DNA of 23,598 nucleotides from CAZDDA01 sp964568045 (lineage in GTDB: Bacteria > Bipolaricaulota > Bipolaricaulia > UBA7950 > UBA9294), in the NCBI GenBank assembly GCA_964568045.1, contig CAZMOL010000015.1, positions 1-23,598 on the forward strand, in the 5' to 3' direction. Shown here piece after piece: positions 8,374 through 15,608 of this stretch; position 1 is the first letter of the stretch, and every line of letters starts with the position of its first letter. The notes beneath the pieces are model-generated. The model saw nothing but the letters and a program-made list of their open reading frames with translations. It was not told the origin of the DNA and did no database searches. Both the position numbers and the translations under genes were made by a program.

Positions 8374-9507
8374 GGGTTTGTCGCTGTGGCCACCCGTGGG
8401 ACGGTGAAGGCGGTTGAGCCGAAAGCATTAGAAAAGATCGGCGTGCAAGTCGTGATTTCCAACGCCTATCACCTGCACCTGCGCCCCGGAGAGGACCTGA
8501 TTGCCGGCTTGAACGGTCTACACCACTACGTCGGCTGGAACGGACCTATGATGACGGACTCCGGCGGGTTTCAGGTATTCAGCCTCGGAGCGGGCAAGGT
8601 TCACGGTGTGGGCAAGGTGGCCTCGATCTTCCCCGATGAGGAGTGTGGCGGAAACAAACCGCAAGCAAAGCCGCAAGGAAAGTCGCTTGTCAAGCTGAGT
8701 GAACAGGGAGCAACCTTCCGCTCGATCATCGATGGTTCCAAGCATTTCTTCTCGCCGGAGAACGTGATCACGCTTCAGAGAAAGCTGGGCGCTGACATCA
8801 TCCTTGTCCTCGATGAGTGCACTTCGCCGCTGCACGACTACGCCTATACAAAGGAGGCGATGGAGCGAACGCACCGCTGGGCAAAGCGCGCGTTGCGGGC
8901 GTTTGAGCAGACCCGCAGCGACACGTTTTCCAACCCCCGGCAACTTCTTTACGGTATCGTGCAAGGGGGCGCGTACGAACGACTCCGCTGTGAGAGCGCT
9001 CGGATTATCGGTAAGCTGCCCTTCGATGGATTTGCCATAGGGGGATCGCTCGGCCGCTCAAAGGAAGACATGCACAGCGTACTCGACTGGACGATTCCTC
9101 AGCTACCCGCGGAGAAGGGACGCCACCTGCTCGGGATAGGACAGATTGAGGACATCTTCGCAGCGGTGAGACGGGGAATTGACACCTTTGATTGCGCCGC
9201 TCCTACGCGTATCGCCCGCAACGGCACGGTCTTCGTGAAGGGAGCGCCTCGGCATCGGATCAATCTGCGCAACGCCCGCTTCCGCGACGATTCCCGGCCA
9301 GTCGACGAGGCGTGCGACTGCTTCACCTGCCGTCATCACTCCCGTGCCTACCTACGCCACCTGCATCTGGCAGGCGAACTCTCGTATTATCGGCTGGCGA
9401 CCATTCACAACCTGCGATTCCTCGTTTGCCTCATGCGTGACATACGCGAGGCGATTGCGACTAATGCACTTCAAGAATTGGAGGCCAAATGGAGCGCGAC
9501 CCTGTAG
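8374..9507 (+). CDS. tgt: tRNA-guanine transglycosylase, 5' end lost in gap
   Basis: Exchanges G34 of GUN-anticodon tRNAs for a 7-deazaguanine base. The 377 visible residues hold all catalytic landmarks: MTDSGGFQVFS (first catalytic Asp), VLDECTSP, GIVQGG, DTFDCAAPTR (nucleophile Asp) and the zinc site CDCFTCRHH plus a downstream His. The loop that contacts the 7-substituent normally reads GGLAVGE or GGLSVGE in bacteria; here it is GGSLGRSK and one residue shorter. The Cys of DECT, typical of bacterial enzymes, is kept. There is also an insert of about 10 residues after FSLGAGKVHG. With Qng1 next door this suggests direct use of queuine rather than preQ1. The stop codon TAG lies inside a 27-nt hairpin repeat. 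Confidence 0.93.
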   Translation, partial: GFVAVATRGTVKAVEPKALEKIGVQVVISNAYHLHLRPGEDLIAGLNGLHHYVGWNGPMMTDSGGFQVFSLGAGKVHGVGKVASIFPDEECGGNKPQAKPQGKSLVKLSEQGATFRSIIDGSKHFFSPENVITLQRKLGADIILVLDECTSPLHDYAYTKEAMERTHRWAKRALRAFEQTRSDTFSNPRQLLYGIVQGGAYERLRCESARIIGKLPFDGFAIGGSLGRSKEDMHSVLDWTIPQLPAEKGRHLLGIGQIEDIFAAVRRGIDTFDCAAPTRIARNGTVFVKGAPRHRINLRNARFRDDSRPVDEACDCFTCRHHSRAYLRHLHLAGELSYYRLATIHNLRFLVCLMRDIREAIATNALQELEAKWSATL

Positions 9508-9530
9508 CGTCGCACCTTGTGTGCGACGTT
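9504..9530 (+). repeat. 27-nt hairpin repeat, copy 1
   Basis: Begins with GTAGC and ends with CGTT around a 7-bp stem GTCGCAC / GTGCGAC and loop CTTGT. It starts at the base before the tgt stop codon, so the repeat supplies that stop. An exact inverted copy lies at 21822-21848. It may also act as a transcription terminator for tgt, although no T-tract follows. Confidence 0.85.
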
Positions 9531-9611
9531 CGGATTCGTCGGGGACCTGTCTGCCGCATGGGCACAGGCAGGCAAGCCCCGCCGCTACGAAACAATCCCT
9601 CACGCAAGCTT

Positions 9612-9638
9612 GTAGCGTTGTAGCTTGTCTACGACGTT
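9612..9638 (+). repeat. 27-nt hairpin repeat, copy 2
   Basis: Same orientation and length as copy 1, with the same outer flanks and the same CTTGT loop. The stem is GTTGTAG / CTACGAC, so the variable inner pairs changed on both arms and still pair, with one G-U. The 81 bp between copies 1 and 2 holds a weaker imperfect hairpin around a GGGG...CCCC closure and no coding sequence. Confidence 0.8.
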
Positions 9639-9669
9639 TCCTCTTTGTCGGGTGCAAGACAGACAAGAC

Positions 9670-9696
9670 AACGTCGGGCATAAAGCCCGACGCTAC
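9670..9696 (-). repeat. 27-nt hairpin repeat, copy 3 (inverted)
   Basis: Opposite orientation to copies 1 and 2. The stem is GTCGGGC / GCCCGAC and the loop is ATAAA (TTTAT when read in the family orientation), with flanks identical to the other copies. It sits 14 bp past the stop of the convergent PorV-family gene (9711) and could end its transcription. Confidence 0.8.
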
Positions 9697-9710
9697 GGCG
9701 TCACCGTATG

Positions 9711-10676
9711 CTAAAACGGAAGCAGGCTGCGCAGCCTACTTGCTAATCCCCCAAGATTGAGCCCAGAGAAGTCGATCGTGAGTGAGACGCGGTGGCTTGC
9801 CGGCAAGACCGGGTGACTGACAAAGGCGTAGTCGATCAAGAAGCCTTCGACATTGACTCCCAACCCCGCCGTAAGGGACGTTGCGCCCGGCTCGGTCAGC
9901 ACCCCGACGCGTACCACAAGCATCTGAATCGGACTGTACTCCGCACCAAAATGGAAACTTCCACCAAGCTCGATGTCCGCCGTGACAAGTACCATCTGCG
10001 CAAGCCGTGCCGAAAAACCAAAGCGCAGATCCATCCGCAGCGACTCACTACGACCATCGTAGTTCAGTGAGCCGATGAAGTTCGTTGCGGTCGCGCCGAA
10101 CCCCACATCGCTGATGGCAACCGGCCCCAGCCTCATGTCGGGAAATCCCATGCGATAGCCAAGGTCTAGCCCGATTCCCGTGCCGTTCGTGTTGCCATTG
10201 GCGACCGATAGGTACTTGAAGCGGCCACCAATACGGAAATCGATCGGAAGGGCGGGGATGAACGGAAACTGCTTCGGATCCACACCGAAGCCCAACAGAA
10301 CCGCAGTGCTTCCGTACGAAAGGGCGTCGGTTGAAGTGCCGTCGGCGTTGTAGCCCGGAATGTTGCCGGAGTTGAGCGTCAAGAAGCCCACGCCCCAGTT
10401 GCGCGAAGCCAGTCCCAACGCGCTGTAGCCGGCCACACCAAGGTGCGAGGTATACGAGGATGTGAAGCCGATCCCGGCAAGTTCCGCCAAGCCGGCCGAA
10501 TTGTAGTAGAGCGCCTCAGGCCCATCGGCAAGGGCCACCGCTGCGCCGCCGACTCCGAGTGCCCGCACCCCTGGTTCGATGTCGAGAACCGAGACGGCCG
10601 TCTGCCCGGCGGCCGAAGCCCCCGACAGTCCCACCGCAAGGAGGGCGATGCTCAGCAGTAAGAATGATCTTTTCAC
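9711..10676 (-). CDS. PorV/PorQ-family outer-membrane protein (copy A)
   Basis: A 321-residue protein with a signal peptide (MKRSFLLLSIALLAVGLSGASA) and the N-terminal signature of the PorV/PorQ (UPF0164, FadL-like) family: VRALGVGGAAVALADGPEALYYNSAGLAEL. The rest alternates short amphipathic strands rich in Gly and aromatics and ends in Leu-Pro-Phe, as in outer-membrane barrels. In Bacteroidota, PorV carries cargo with C-terminal sorting domains to the type IX attachment complex, while PorQ and other members have related roles. Start GTG 10676 has AGGGAGG about 9 nt upstream. Only 16 bp separate it from the stop of the 971-residue protein upstream, which bears such a domain, so the two are likely co-transcribed. 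Function by analogy only; general transport is an alternative. Confidence 0.85.
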   Translation of the reverse strand: MKRSFLLLSIALLAVGLSGASAAGQTAVSVLDIEPGVRALGVGGAAVALADGPEALYYNSAGLAELAGIGFTSSYTSHLGVAGYSALGLASRNWGVGFLTLNSGNIPGYNADGTSTDALSYGSTAVLLGFGVDPKQFPFIPALPIDFRIGGRFKYLSVANGNTNGTGIGLDLGYRMGFPDMRLGPVAISDVGFGATATNFIGSLNYDGRSESLRMDLRFGFSARLAQMVLVTADIELGGSFHFGAEYSPIQMLVVRVGVLTEPGATSLTAGLGVNVEGFLIDYAFVSHPVLPASHRVSLTIDFSGLNLGGLASRLRSLLPF

Positions 10677-10692
10677 GGTCGGTTTCCCTCCC

Positions 10693-13608
10693 TTATCTAT
10701 CGATTAGAAGCTTGAAAATCTGTGATCTGATCGCTGCTCCGGCGGCGTTCTGAGCGGTGACCACGCAGAAATAGAGCCCGTTCGCCACGGCGCCACCGAC
10801 GTCCGCCGTGAGATTCCACACGTACGTCGTCTGTGTCACAGGAAGCTCCACGCGGCGGACCAGTCGTCCGACCAGGTCAAAGATGCGAAGCACGGGATTG
10901 CTCGCGCCCGCTGGGAGTCGGTACACAATTGTGGCGGCATCGCTTGCCGGATTTGGATAGGAGTACATCATCGTTGCAGGCCCCACGGTGATCTGTTCTG
11001 TATGAGCGTTGCTCGTCTCGCCGTTGCTGTCAGTGACAGTTAAGCTCACCACAAAAGTTCCCATGGCCGTGTAAGTGTGCGTTGGATTCTGGGCAGTGGA
11101 CGTGGTGTCGTCCCCGAGATTCCAGGCCCATCCTGTGATTGTTGCGGTACCGGCAGCGGTGCTCTTGTCCTCGAAGGTGATCACATCTCTAACATCAGGT
11201 GTAGCGGGGGAGTAATCGAAATTCGCCGTCGGTTTAGCCGCGGGAACCTCGACCTCGTGGGTGACCGTGTCTGTCTGCGCGTCGCTGTTGGTCACAGTGA
11301 GGGAAACCTCGTACGTACCGGGCGCGGTGTAGGTATGGGTTGGATTCTCGGCATCGGAATCTTCTGTACCATCCCCATCGAGATCCCACGACCGATCGGT
11401 GATCGTGGTACCTGCTTGCGTGGTCGAGGTGTCGGTGAACGTGACCTCCTCTGCGGTCGCCGGCGCCTGTGGTGCCCAGGTGAACTGTGCCAGCGGGACC
11501 ACTGGAGGCGGCTCTACGCTGAAGGTCTTCGTCTTTGATCCGGTCAGTCCTCGGGCGTCCTCCACCGTCAACTTGGCCCAGACCGTGCCTCCTGCTGCGA
11601 AGGTATGCTTCACCGAGGTGCCGGTCCCGCTCCCTCCGTCGCTGAATTCCCAGCGATGGGCGACAATATCGTCATCATCTGCGTCGCTGACATTCTTGGC
11701 GGTGAATGTAATCTCATTTTCGTAGGTCAGATCTGCGGAAGGTGTGTAATCGAGGTCACACGTCGGCCGGTGGTTCACCTCGGTAGTGAAGCTCGTACCC
11801 TGTTCTGTGTCCTGGTATCCCTCTCCGCCTTCCGCATGAAAGGCCGTAGTTTCAAGTTGGATAGTGTGATCGGTGACAGTCTGTTCCGGACCCGCCAGCG
11901 TGACCCAGATCCAGAGAGTTACCTCTCCGTTATCAGCAACCACGTTATTCCTTAAGGTGGGAATCGCAACACCACCTGCACTTAGGCCTCCAACCTCTGT
12001 CGTTTCGCCCAGCAAATCGCCAGCTGCAGTTCGGGCTTCGATCTTTGCGATCTCGGTGTCTGTTGCCGTGCCCCGGTTTCTCGGGACAACAGGGTTAATC
12101 GTCACCGAGTCACTGTTCTCATCGATATCCTTAAGTAGTATCTTCTGGGCACAGAATCTTTGTCCAGAGTATACCCTCTGCGTATTGATGACTTGGTTTT
12201 CCACGAGCTCAAATCCCGCTGGATACAACGTCACAGCCTGGGGATAGTCAGCGGGCGGGCTGGTATATAGATTGCCCTCTTCGTCACCTTCTACTTTCAC
12301 TTGCGGCTTCAGCGTGTGGCCAGAAGCAATCTCGTATTCGATAATGAACGTACGATCGCCCTGGTTAGCCACCAAGACATCCGTGATATCGAGCCAGACC
12401 CCGATGAGGAAGTCAGCGATCTGGGCGTCTGAGAACGTACCTAAAGGAGTACCGTTGCTTTTTACCCTAATCTCCTCAATCTCAGTGGCCTCGGCCGTGC
12501 CGAGGTTCTTGATCCATATTCGCGTGATATTGACCCGCTCACCGTTCACGTCTCTATCCCTGACGATGATTTTTTGAACGAGCTCTTCTCCTGAGTTCAA
12601 GACACCGGAGGCGGGGATCGTGCTATCGTCCTCGATCTCCTCCACACCTCCCCGCCGTATCTTTTGTGTTGTCGATGACAAAGCGGTTTGGTTAAAGGTT
12701 TGTCCGTTCTCCGCCACTTCCAAGGTCGCCTGGTTGCGGATCGTGCGGTTGTCAGCAGGAACTGTTGTTGTGGGATCGGCGATCTTCACAACCACAGTCA
12801 CCGTGACTTCACCTTCGTCTGCAATTCCAATGTTCGGGTCAGGATCAAACACGACACCGCCATCCTTCCAAGCAGCAAGGCCGGTGGTCTTCGTCTCTTC
12901 CCAAGGACCACCCGTGTACGCAATAGACACCTTGAGGCTCGCGATGTCGTCGGCTGTGGCTGTTCCGGTGTTTTTGACGGTGATCTTGTTCAACGTGAGT
13001 CCAGAACCGTTGGCATCTCTATCCTCAAAGCTGACCAATTGAACGGTGCCCTCGTTGCCCGGGTCGAAGTTGTTGGCTTCTGGCGAGGAATCGGTAGTGG
13101 TTTCGAACCCTGTCTTTCGAATCTCTTCGTTCTTCCCGTCGCCAACCCAGCCACTTCGGTAGGCAGTGCCATTCAAGAGGTAGTGAAATCGCACCTCAAA
13201 GTGAAGCGTCTCTCCACCTTGAACTGCATCGACATCTCCCACCCACACTACAACAAAGAGGTCCTCGGTATCTCCTTTGGTGATCGTATGGGTTGAAGGG
13301 ATCGTGACACCATTGATCGACGTGAGTCCGATGGGGGTATTGATGGAACAGATTGTGGCTCCCCCGTTTCGAACTTCAATTTTGGTTATCTGCTGATAGT
13401 TAGCTGTGCCCCCGTAGTTGCGAATTTGTACCGCATTCACATTTCCGTTGTAGGTGGAGTCCCCAACTACGCGAACCGTCTGCACGACAATCTCAGTATC
13501 GGCTGGGTTAAGATATCCCGCCTCGGTACCCTGATCAGTGAAGGTAGGGGCGGCTACCGCGGAAAGTGAAATGCACCCCAATATTAACCATAGCGAAAGG
13601 CTTCTCAC
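10693..13608 (-). CDS. Large secreted protein: four novel repeats, three PKD domains, type IX-like C-terminal domain
   Basis: A 971-residue exported protein. Start GTG 13608 has AAAAGGAGG five bases upstream and begins a signal peptide (MRSLSLWLILGCISLSAVAA); an earlier in-frame start adds a polar stretch and was rejected. About residues 35-600 hold four related units of roughly 110-130 residues, each with a core like I-x-V/I-K-N-x-G-T-A-x-x-x-x-I-x-x-I-x-V, preceded in units 2-4 by an acidic D-R/I-D turn; I do not recognise the family. Three PKD domains follow (about 616-700, 706-788, 793-877), e.g. RSWDLDGDGTEDSDAENPTHTY. Residues 878-971 match the type IX sorting/FlgD-Ig pattern: YPNPASDAATIVYRL, LRIFDLVGRLVR and ANGLYFCVV, ending in FKLLIDR. 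Likely surface-attached or released. A PorV-family gene follows after 16 bp. Confidence 0.85.
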   Translation of the reverse strand: MRSLSLWLILGCISLSAVAAPTFTDQGTEAGYLNPADTEIVVQTVRVVGDSTYNGNVNAVQIRNYGGTANYQQITKIEVRNGGATICSINTPIGLTSINGVTIPSTHTITKGDTEDLFVVVWVGDVDAVQGGETLHFEVRFHYLLNGTAYRSGWVGDGKNEEIRKTGFETTTDSSPEANNFDPGNEGTVQLVSFEDRDANGSGLTLNKITVKNTGTATADDIASLKVSIAYTGGPWEETKTTGLAAWKDGGVVFDPDPNIGIADEGEVTVTVVVKIADPTTTVPADNRTIRNQATLEVAENGQTFNQTALSSTTQKIRRGGVEEIEDDSTIPASGVLNSGEELVQKIIVRDRDVNGERVNITRIWIKNLGTAEATEIEEIRVKSNGTPLGTFSDAQIADFLIGVWLDITDVLVANQGDRTFIIEYEIASGHTLKPQVKVEGDEEGNLYTSPPADYPQAVTLYPAGFELVENQVINTQRVYSGQRFCAQKILLKDIDENSDSVTINPVVPRNRGTATDTEIAKIEARTAAGDLLGETTEVGGLSAGGVAIPTLRNNVVADNGEVTLWIWVTLAGPEQTVTDHTIQLETTAFHAEGGEGYQDTEQGTSFTTEVNHRPTCDLDYTPSADLTYENEITFTAKNVSDADDDDIVAHRWEFSDGGSGTGTSVKHTFAAGGTVWAKLTVEDARGLTGSKTKTFSVEPPPVVPLAQFTWAPQAPATAEEVTFTDTSTTQAGTTITDRSWDLDGDGTEDSDAENPTHTYTAPGTYEVSLTVTNSDAQTDTVTHEVEVPAAKPTANFDYSPATPDVRDVITFEDKSTAAGTATITGWAWNLGDDTTSTAQNPTHTYTAMGTFVVSLTVTDSNGETSNAHTEQITVGPATMMYSYPNPASDAATIVYRLPAGASNPVLRIFDLVGRLVRRVELPVTQTTYVWNLTADVGGAVANGLYFCVVTAQNAAGAAIRSQIFKLLIDR

Positions 13609-13810
13609 CCGTACCTCCTTTTGTCGATCCAAAAGCTCGATACGTTTACGCTCAGTATAAGGTTCATCTATTCTTTGGCCGCCACTGTCGTCACTCAAGT
13701 CGTAGGAGTTTGTCAAATCCCTACGTTACATCTGTCCTCCACAAGCAAGGCTGCGTTTATCAAAAAGAAACTCTGCAATGCCAGCAGAACAAACCCTGCA
13801 GCCTCCTGAC

Positions 13811-14920
13811 CTAGAAGGTCAGATTGAGGGAAACAAGGTGGGTGACTCCAAGCCCACCTGGAAGGAAGGCGTAGTCGAACACCATCTCCGGCCACGGCAT
13901 GATTCCCACTCCCACGGACAGCCGGCCGGGCTCACCCGCAAGTGGTTGATCCCATCCAGCTCGCAGACACAGCAGTCCAAGAGACACCTCACCTCCTACC
14001 CTCAATCGCTCAAACCGTGGGCGGTTCAGGCTCCATTCATAGGTAGCCCCAAAGAGTAGTCTTTGTTCCCATAGCTCAACAGCTCCTCCCACGTGCACGA
14101 TCCACGGGACGTAATTCGATGTCTCTCCAACCGTACCCCTCCACCTAATCACCGTGCCTCCAAGATCGGTGGTGCACAGACCAAGCCGCACCGGTACCCT
14201 ACCTGCATTGGTGAGCCAAAGGAGACCCAAGTCAAAACCCACCCCCAGGCTCTGTCCCTCAAGGATGCGATCGTGGTAGAGCTTTACGTTTGCCCCAATA
14301 GCTAGGGAGGGCGTTTGCGCCAGTGGTATGGCCACGGATACAAGAACAAGGTGTGACCAAGCATCGAAAGTACCAACAGCACCCGTTTCTTCTTCCCACC
14401 AAGGAATACCTGCCACACGAACGGAAAGCCAGGTCAAGCCGAAGAGTATTCGTTTGTCATCCAACTGCAGTGCTGGCCTCTCTTCGGCAAGTGGTGGATA
14501 GCCGGCCAGACTGATGTATTGATAGTGGATATCCGCCCCCAGCCAATTTGTGTACATTCCTTCGGACTGGAAGTCGAGTATGGCTGCAAGGCCAGCTGGA
14601 TTCCAATACCCAGCGGACGCTCCTTCGGCAATGGCCACGTAAGCGCCCGCCATGCCCAGGGCACGGGGACCTACTCCTAGCCTTGCAAAGCTCGCCGCGT
14701 CAAACCCTGGTGGTGCCGTGGTTTTAGGCTGAAACAGCTGACCCTTCCGCACAACACCGGTTGTGTCACGTGCGGCCATGCAAGAGCTGCTGTCGCTTGC
14801 AGGTATCAGCTTAGGCGATTCGGATTGGCTAGAAGTGATGGTGTTCGTTGAAAACGTTGGCACGAGCAAACTTCCAACAATCAGGATGATGACCGCTCCA
14901 CACCGGAGCACTGTCCTCAC
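13811..14920 (-). CDS. PorV/PorQ-family outer-membrane protein (copy B)
   Basis: A 369-residue paralogue of the protein at 9711-10676. The N-terminus is hydrophobic (signal peptide to about residue 25), followed by a Ser/Thr-rich linker of about 45 residues that copy A lacks. The family signature is GPRALGMAGAYVAIAEGASAGYWNPAGLAAI, followed by barrel-like strands and a terminal LNLTF. Start GTG 14920 follows a GGAGGAG site that lies inside the last codons of the upstream gene; the spacing to that stop is one base, so translation is coupled. The 202 bp downstream hold no gene. A small hairpin CTGACC / GGTCAG covers the stop codon, and I see no convincing promoter there. The role is inferred from family and context. 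Confidence 0.82.
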   Translation of the reverse strand: MRTVLRCGAVIILIVGSLLVPTFSTNTITSSQSESPKLIPASDSSSCMAARDTTGVVRKGQLFQPKTTAPPGFDAASFARLGVGPRALGMAGAYVAIAEGASAGYWNPAGLAAILDFQSEGMYTNWLGADIHYQYISLAGYPPLAEERPALQLDDKRILFGLTWLSVRVAGIPWWEEETGAVGTFDAWSHLVLVSVAIPLAQTPSLAIGANVKLYHDRILEGQSLGVGFDLGLLWLTNAGRVPVRLGLCTTDLGGTVIRWRGTVGETSNYVPWIVHVGGAVELWEQRLLFGATYEWSLNRPRFERLRVGGEVSLGLLCLRAGWDQPLAGEPGRLSVGVGIMPWPEMVFDYAFLPGGLGVTHLVSLNLTF

Positions 14921-14921
14921 C

Positions 14922-15608
14922 TTATCTCCTCCAACGCAAAATCACGCTGATGTACATGCCGGAGAAATCAATGGCTGGCATGCCTTGGGGTGCAATCACA
15001 GCCTGCCCCGCCCTGATCGATTGAATAGATAGGTATCGGAAGGCAAGATTCAGACTTAACTCCAGCTCTCTCCACAAGAGAATGGGCACCTCCAAGGCTA
15101 TGTGCCCGCCTAGGCCGAGTCCTTGACCTGCCATCAGGCCCGAGAGCATGGCGCTGTACACTCCCACTCCTCCTACAATCGAAACTGATCGCCTGATAAC
15201 ACGCATGGAGAAGCGTCCACACGCTTCGGTTCCCAGGGCTACCACCGTGAGGTTGCTTTTCACTCGACCGTGGATTGCTCCTGACGCGCTGAGCAGGCCC
15301 AAGCTGATTCCAAGGTTGCTCCGTGGCCAAAGCACAAGCTGAGCACCCACTGAGGAGCGGATGGGGGAGAACTCGCTTCCTTCGCGAGCAGCGAGATCCG
15401 AAAGCTGCCCGTTGAGATACGTCATGCTGACAAAGCCGCTGTCGACACGACCACTCAGCTCCATCGCCACACAAGACCAGGCAAGAAATAGAGGCACTGT
15501 GAGAAGGAGAGCTGCTCGAAGCGGCAACTCAATTCCTGGGAGCTTGTGAGAACCCATGTGGCGGTACGATTCGTTCCGTGGCAGTTTCCGACCGGGTCTG
15601 ATCGTCAC
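14922..15608 (-). CDS. Predicted outer-membrane beta-barrel protein, unknown family
   Basis: I do not recognise this 228-residue protein. It has a hydrophobic signal-like segment (LPLRAALLLTVPLFLAWSCVA), then alternating Gly-rich amphipathic strands and a last strand SGMYISVILRWRR, consistent with a small eight-to-ten-stranded barrel. The GTG at 15608 overlaps the TAG stop of the protease gene by one base (TAGTG), which argues for coupling; ATG 15557 is an alternative start that gives a shorter signal peptide and neither has a clear ribosome site. It lies between a giant type IX-like cargo protein and a PorV-family gene, so it may assist cargo export or display. That role is a guess from position. 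Confidence 0.65.
   Translation of the reverse strand: MTIRPGRKLPRNESYRHMGSHKLPGIELPLRAALLLTVPLFLAWSCVAMELSGRVDSGFVSMTYLNGQLSDLAAREGSEFSPIRSSVGAQLVLWPRSNLGISLGLLSASGAIHGRVKSNLTVVALGTEACGRFSMRVIRRSVSIVGGVGVYSAMLSGLMAGQGLGLGGHIALEVPILLWRELELSLNLAFRYLSIQSIRAGQAVIAPQGMPAIDFSGMYISVILRWRR

Noticed and set aside
9504..9696. Possible CRISPR-like array
   Set aside because: Units are in mixed orientation, spacers are 81 and 31 bp, stems differ between units and no cas gene is near; a dispersed hairpin repeat explains it better.
11077..13296. Several long plus-strand open frames opposite the 971-residue protein
   Set aside because: They are antisense shadows of a strongly supported coding gene with signal peptide and domains; none has a ribosome site or family pattern.
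13609..13810. Promoter with perfect TTGACA upstream of the 971-residue protein (minus strand)
   Set aside because: A perfect -35 is present but no reasonable -10 follows at 16-18 nt; a lone TATACT nearer the gene has no -35 partner.
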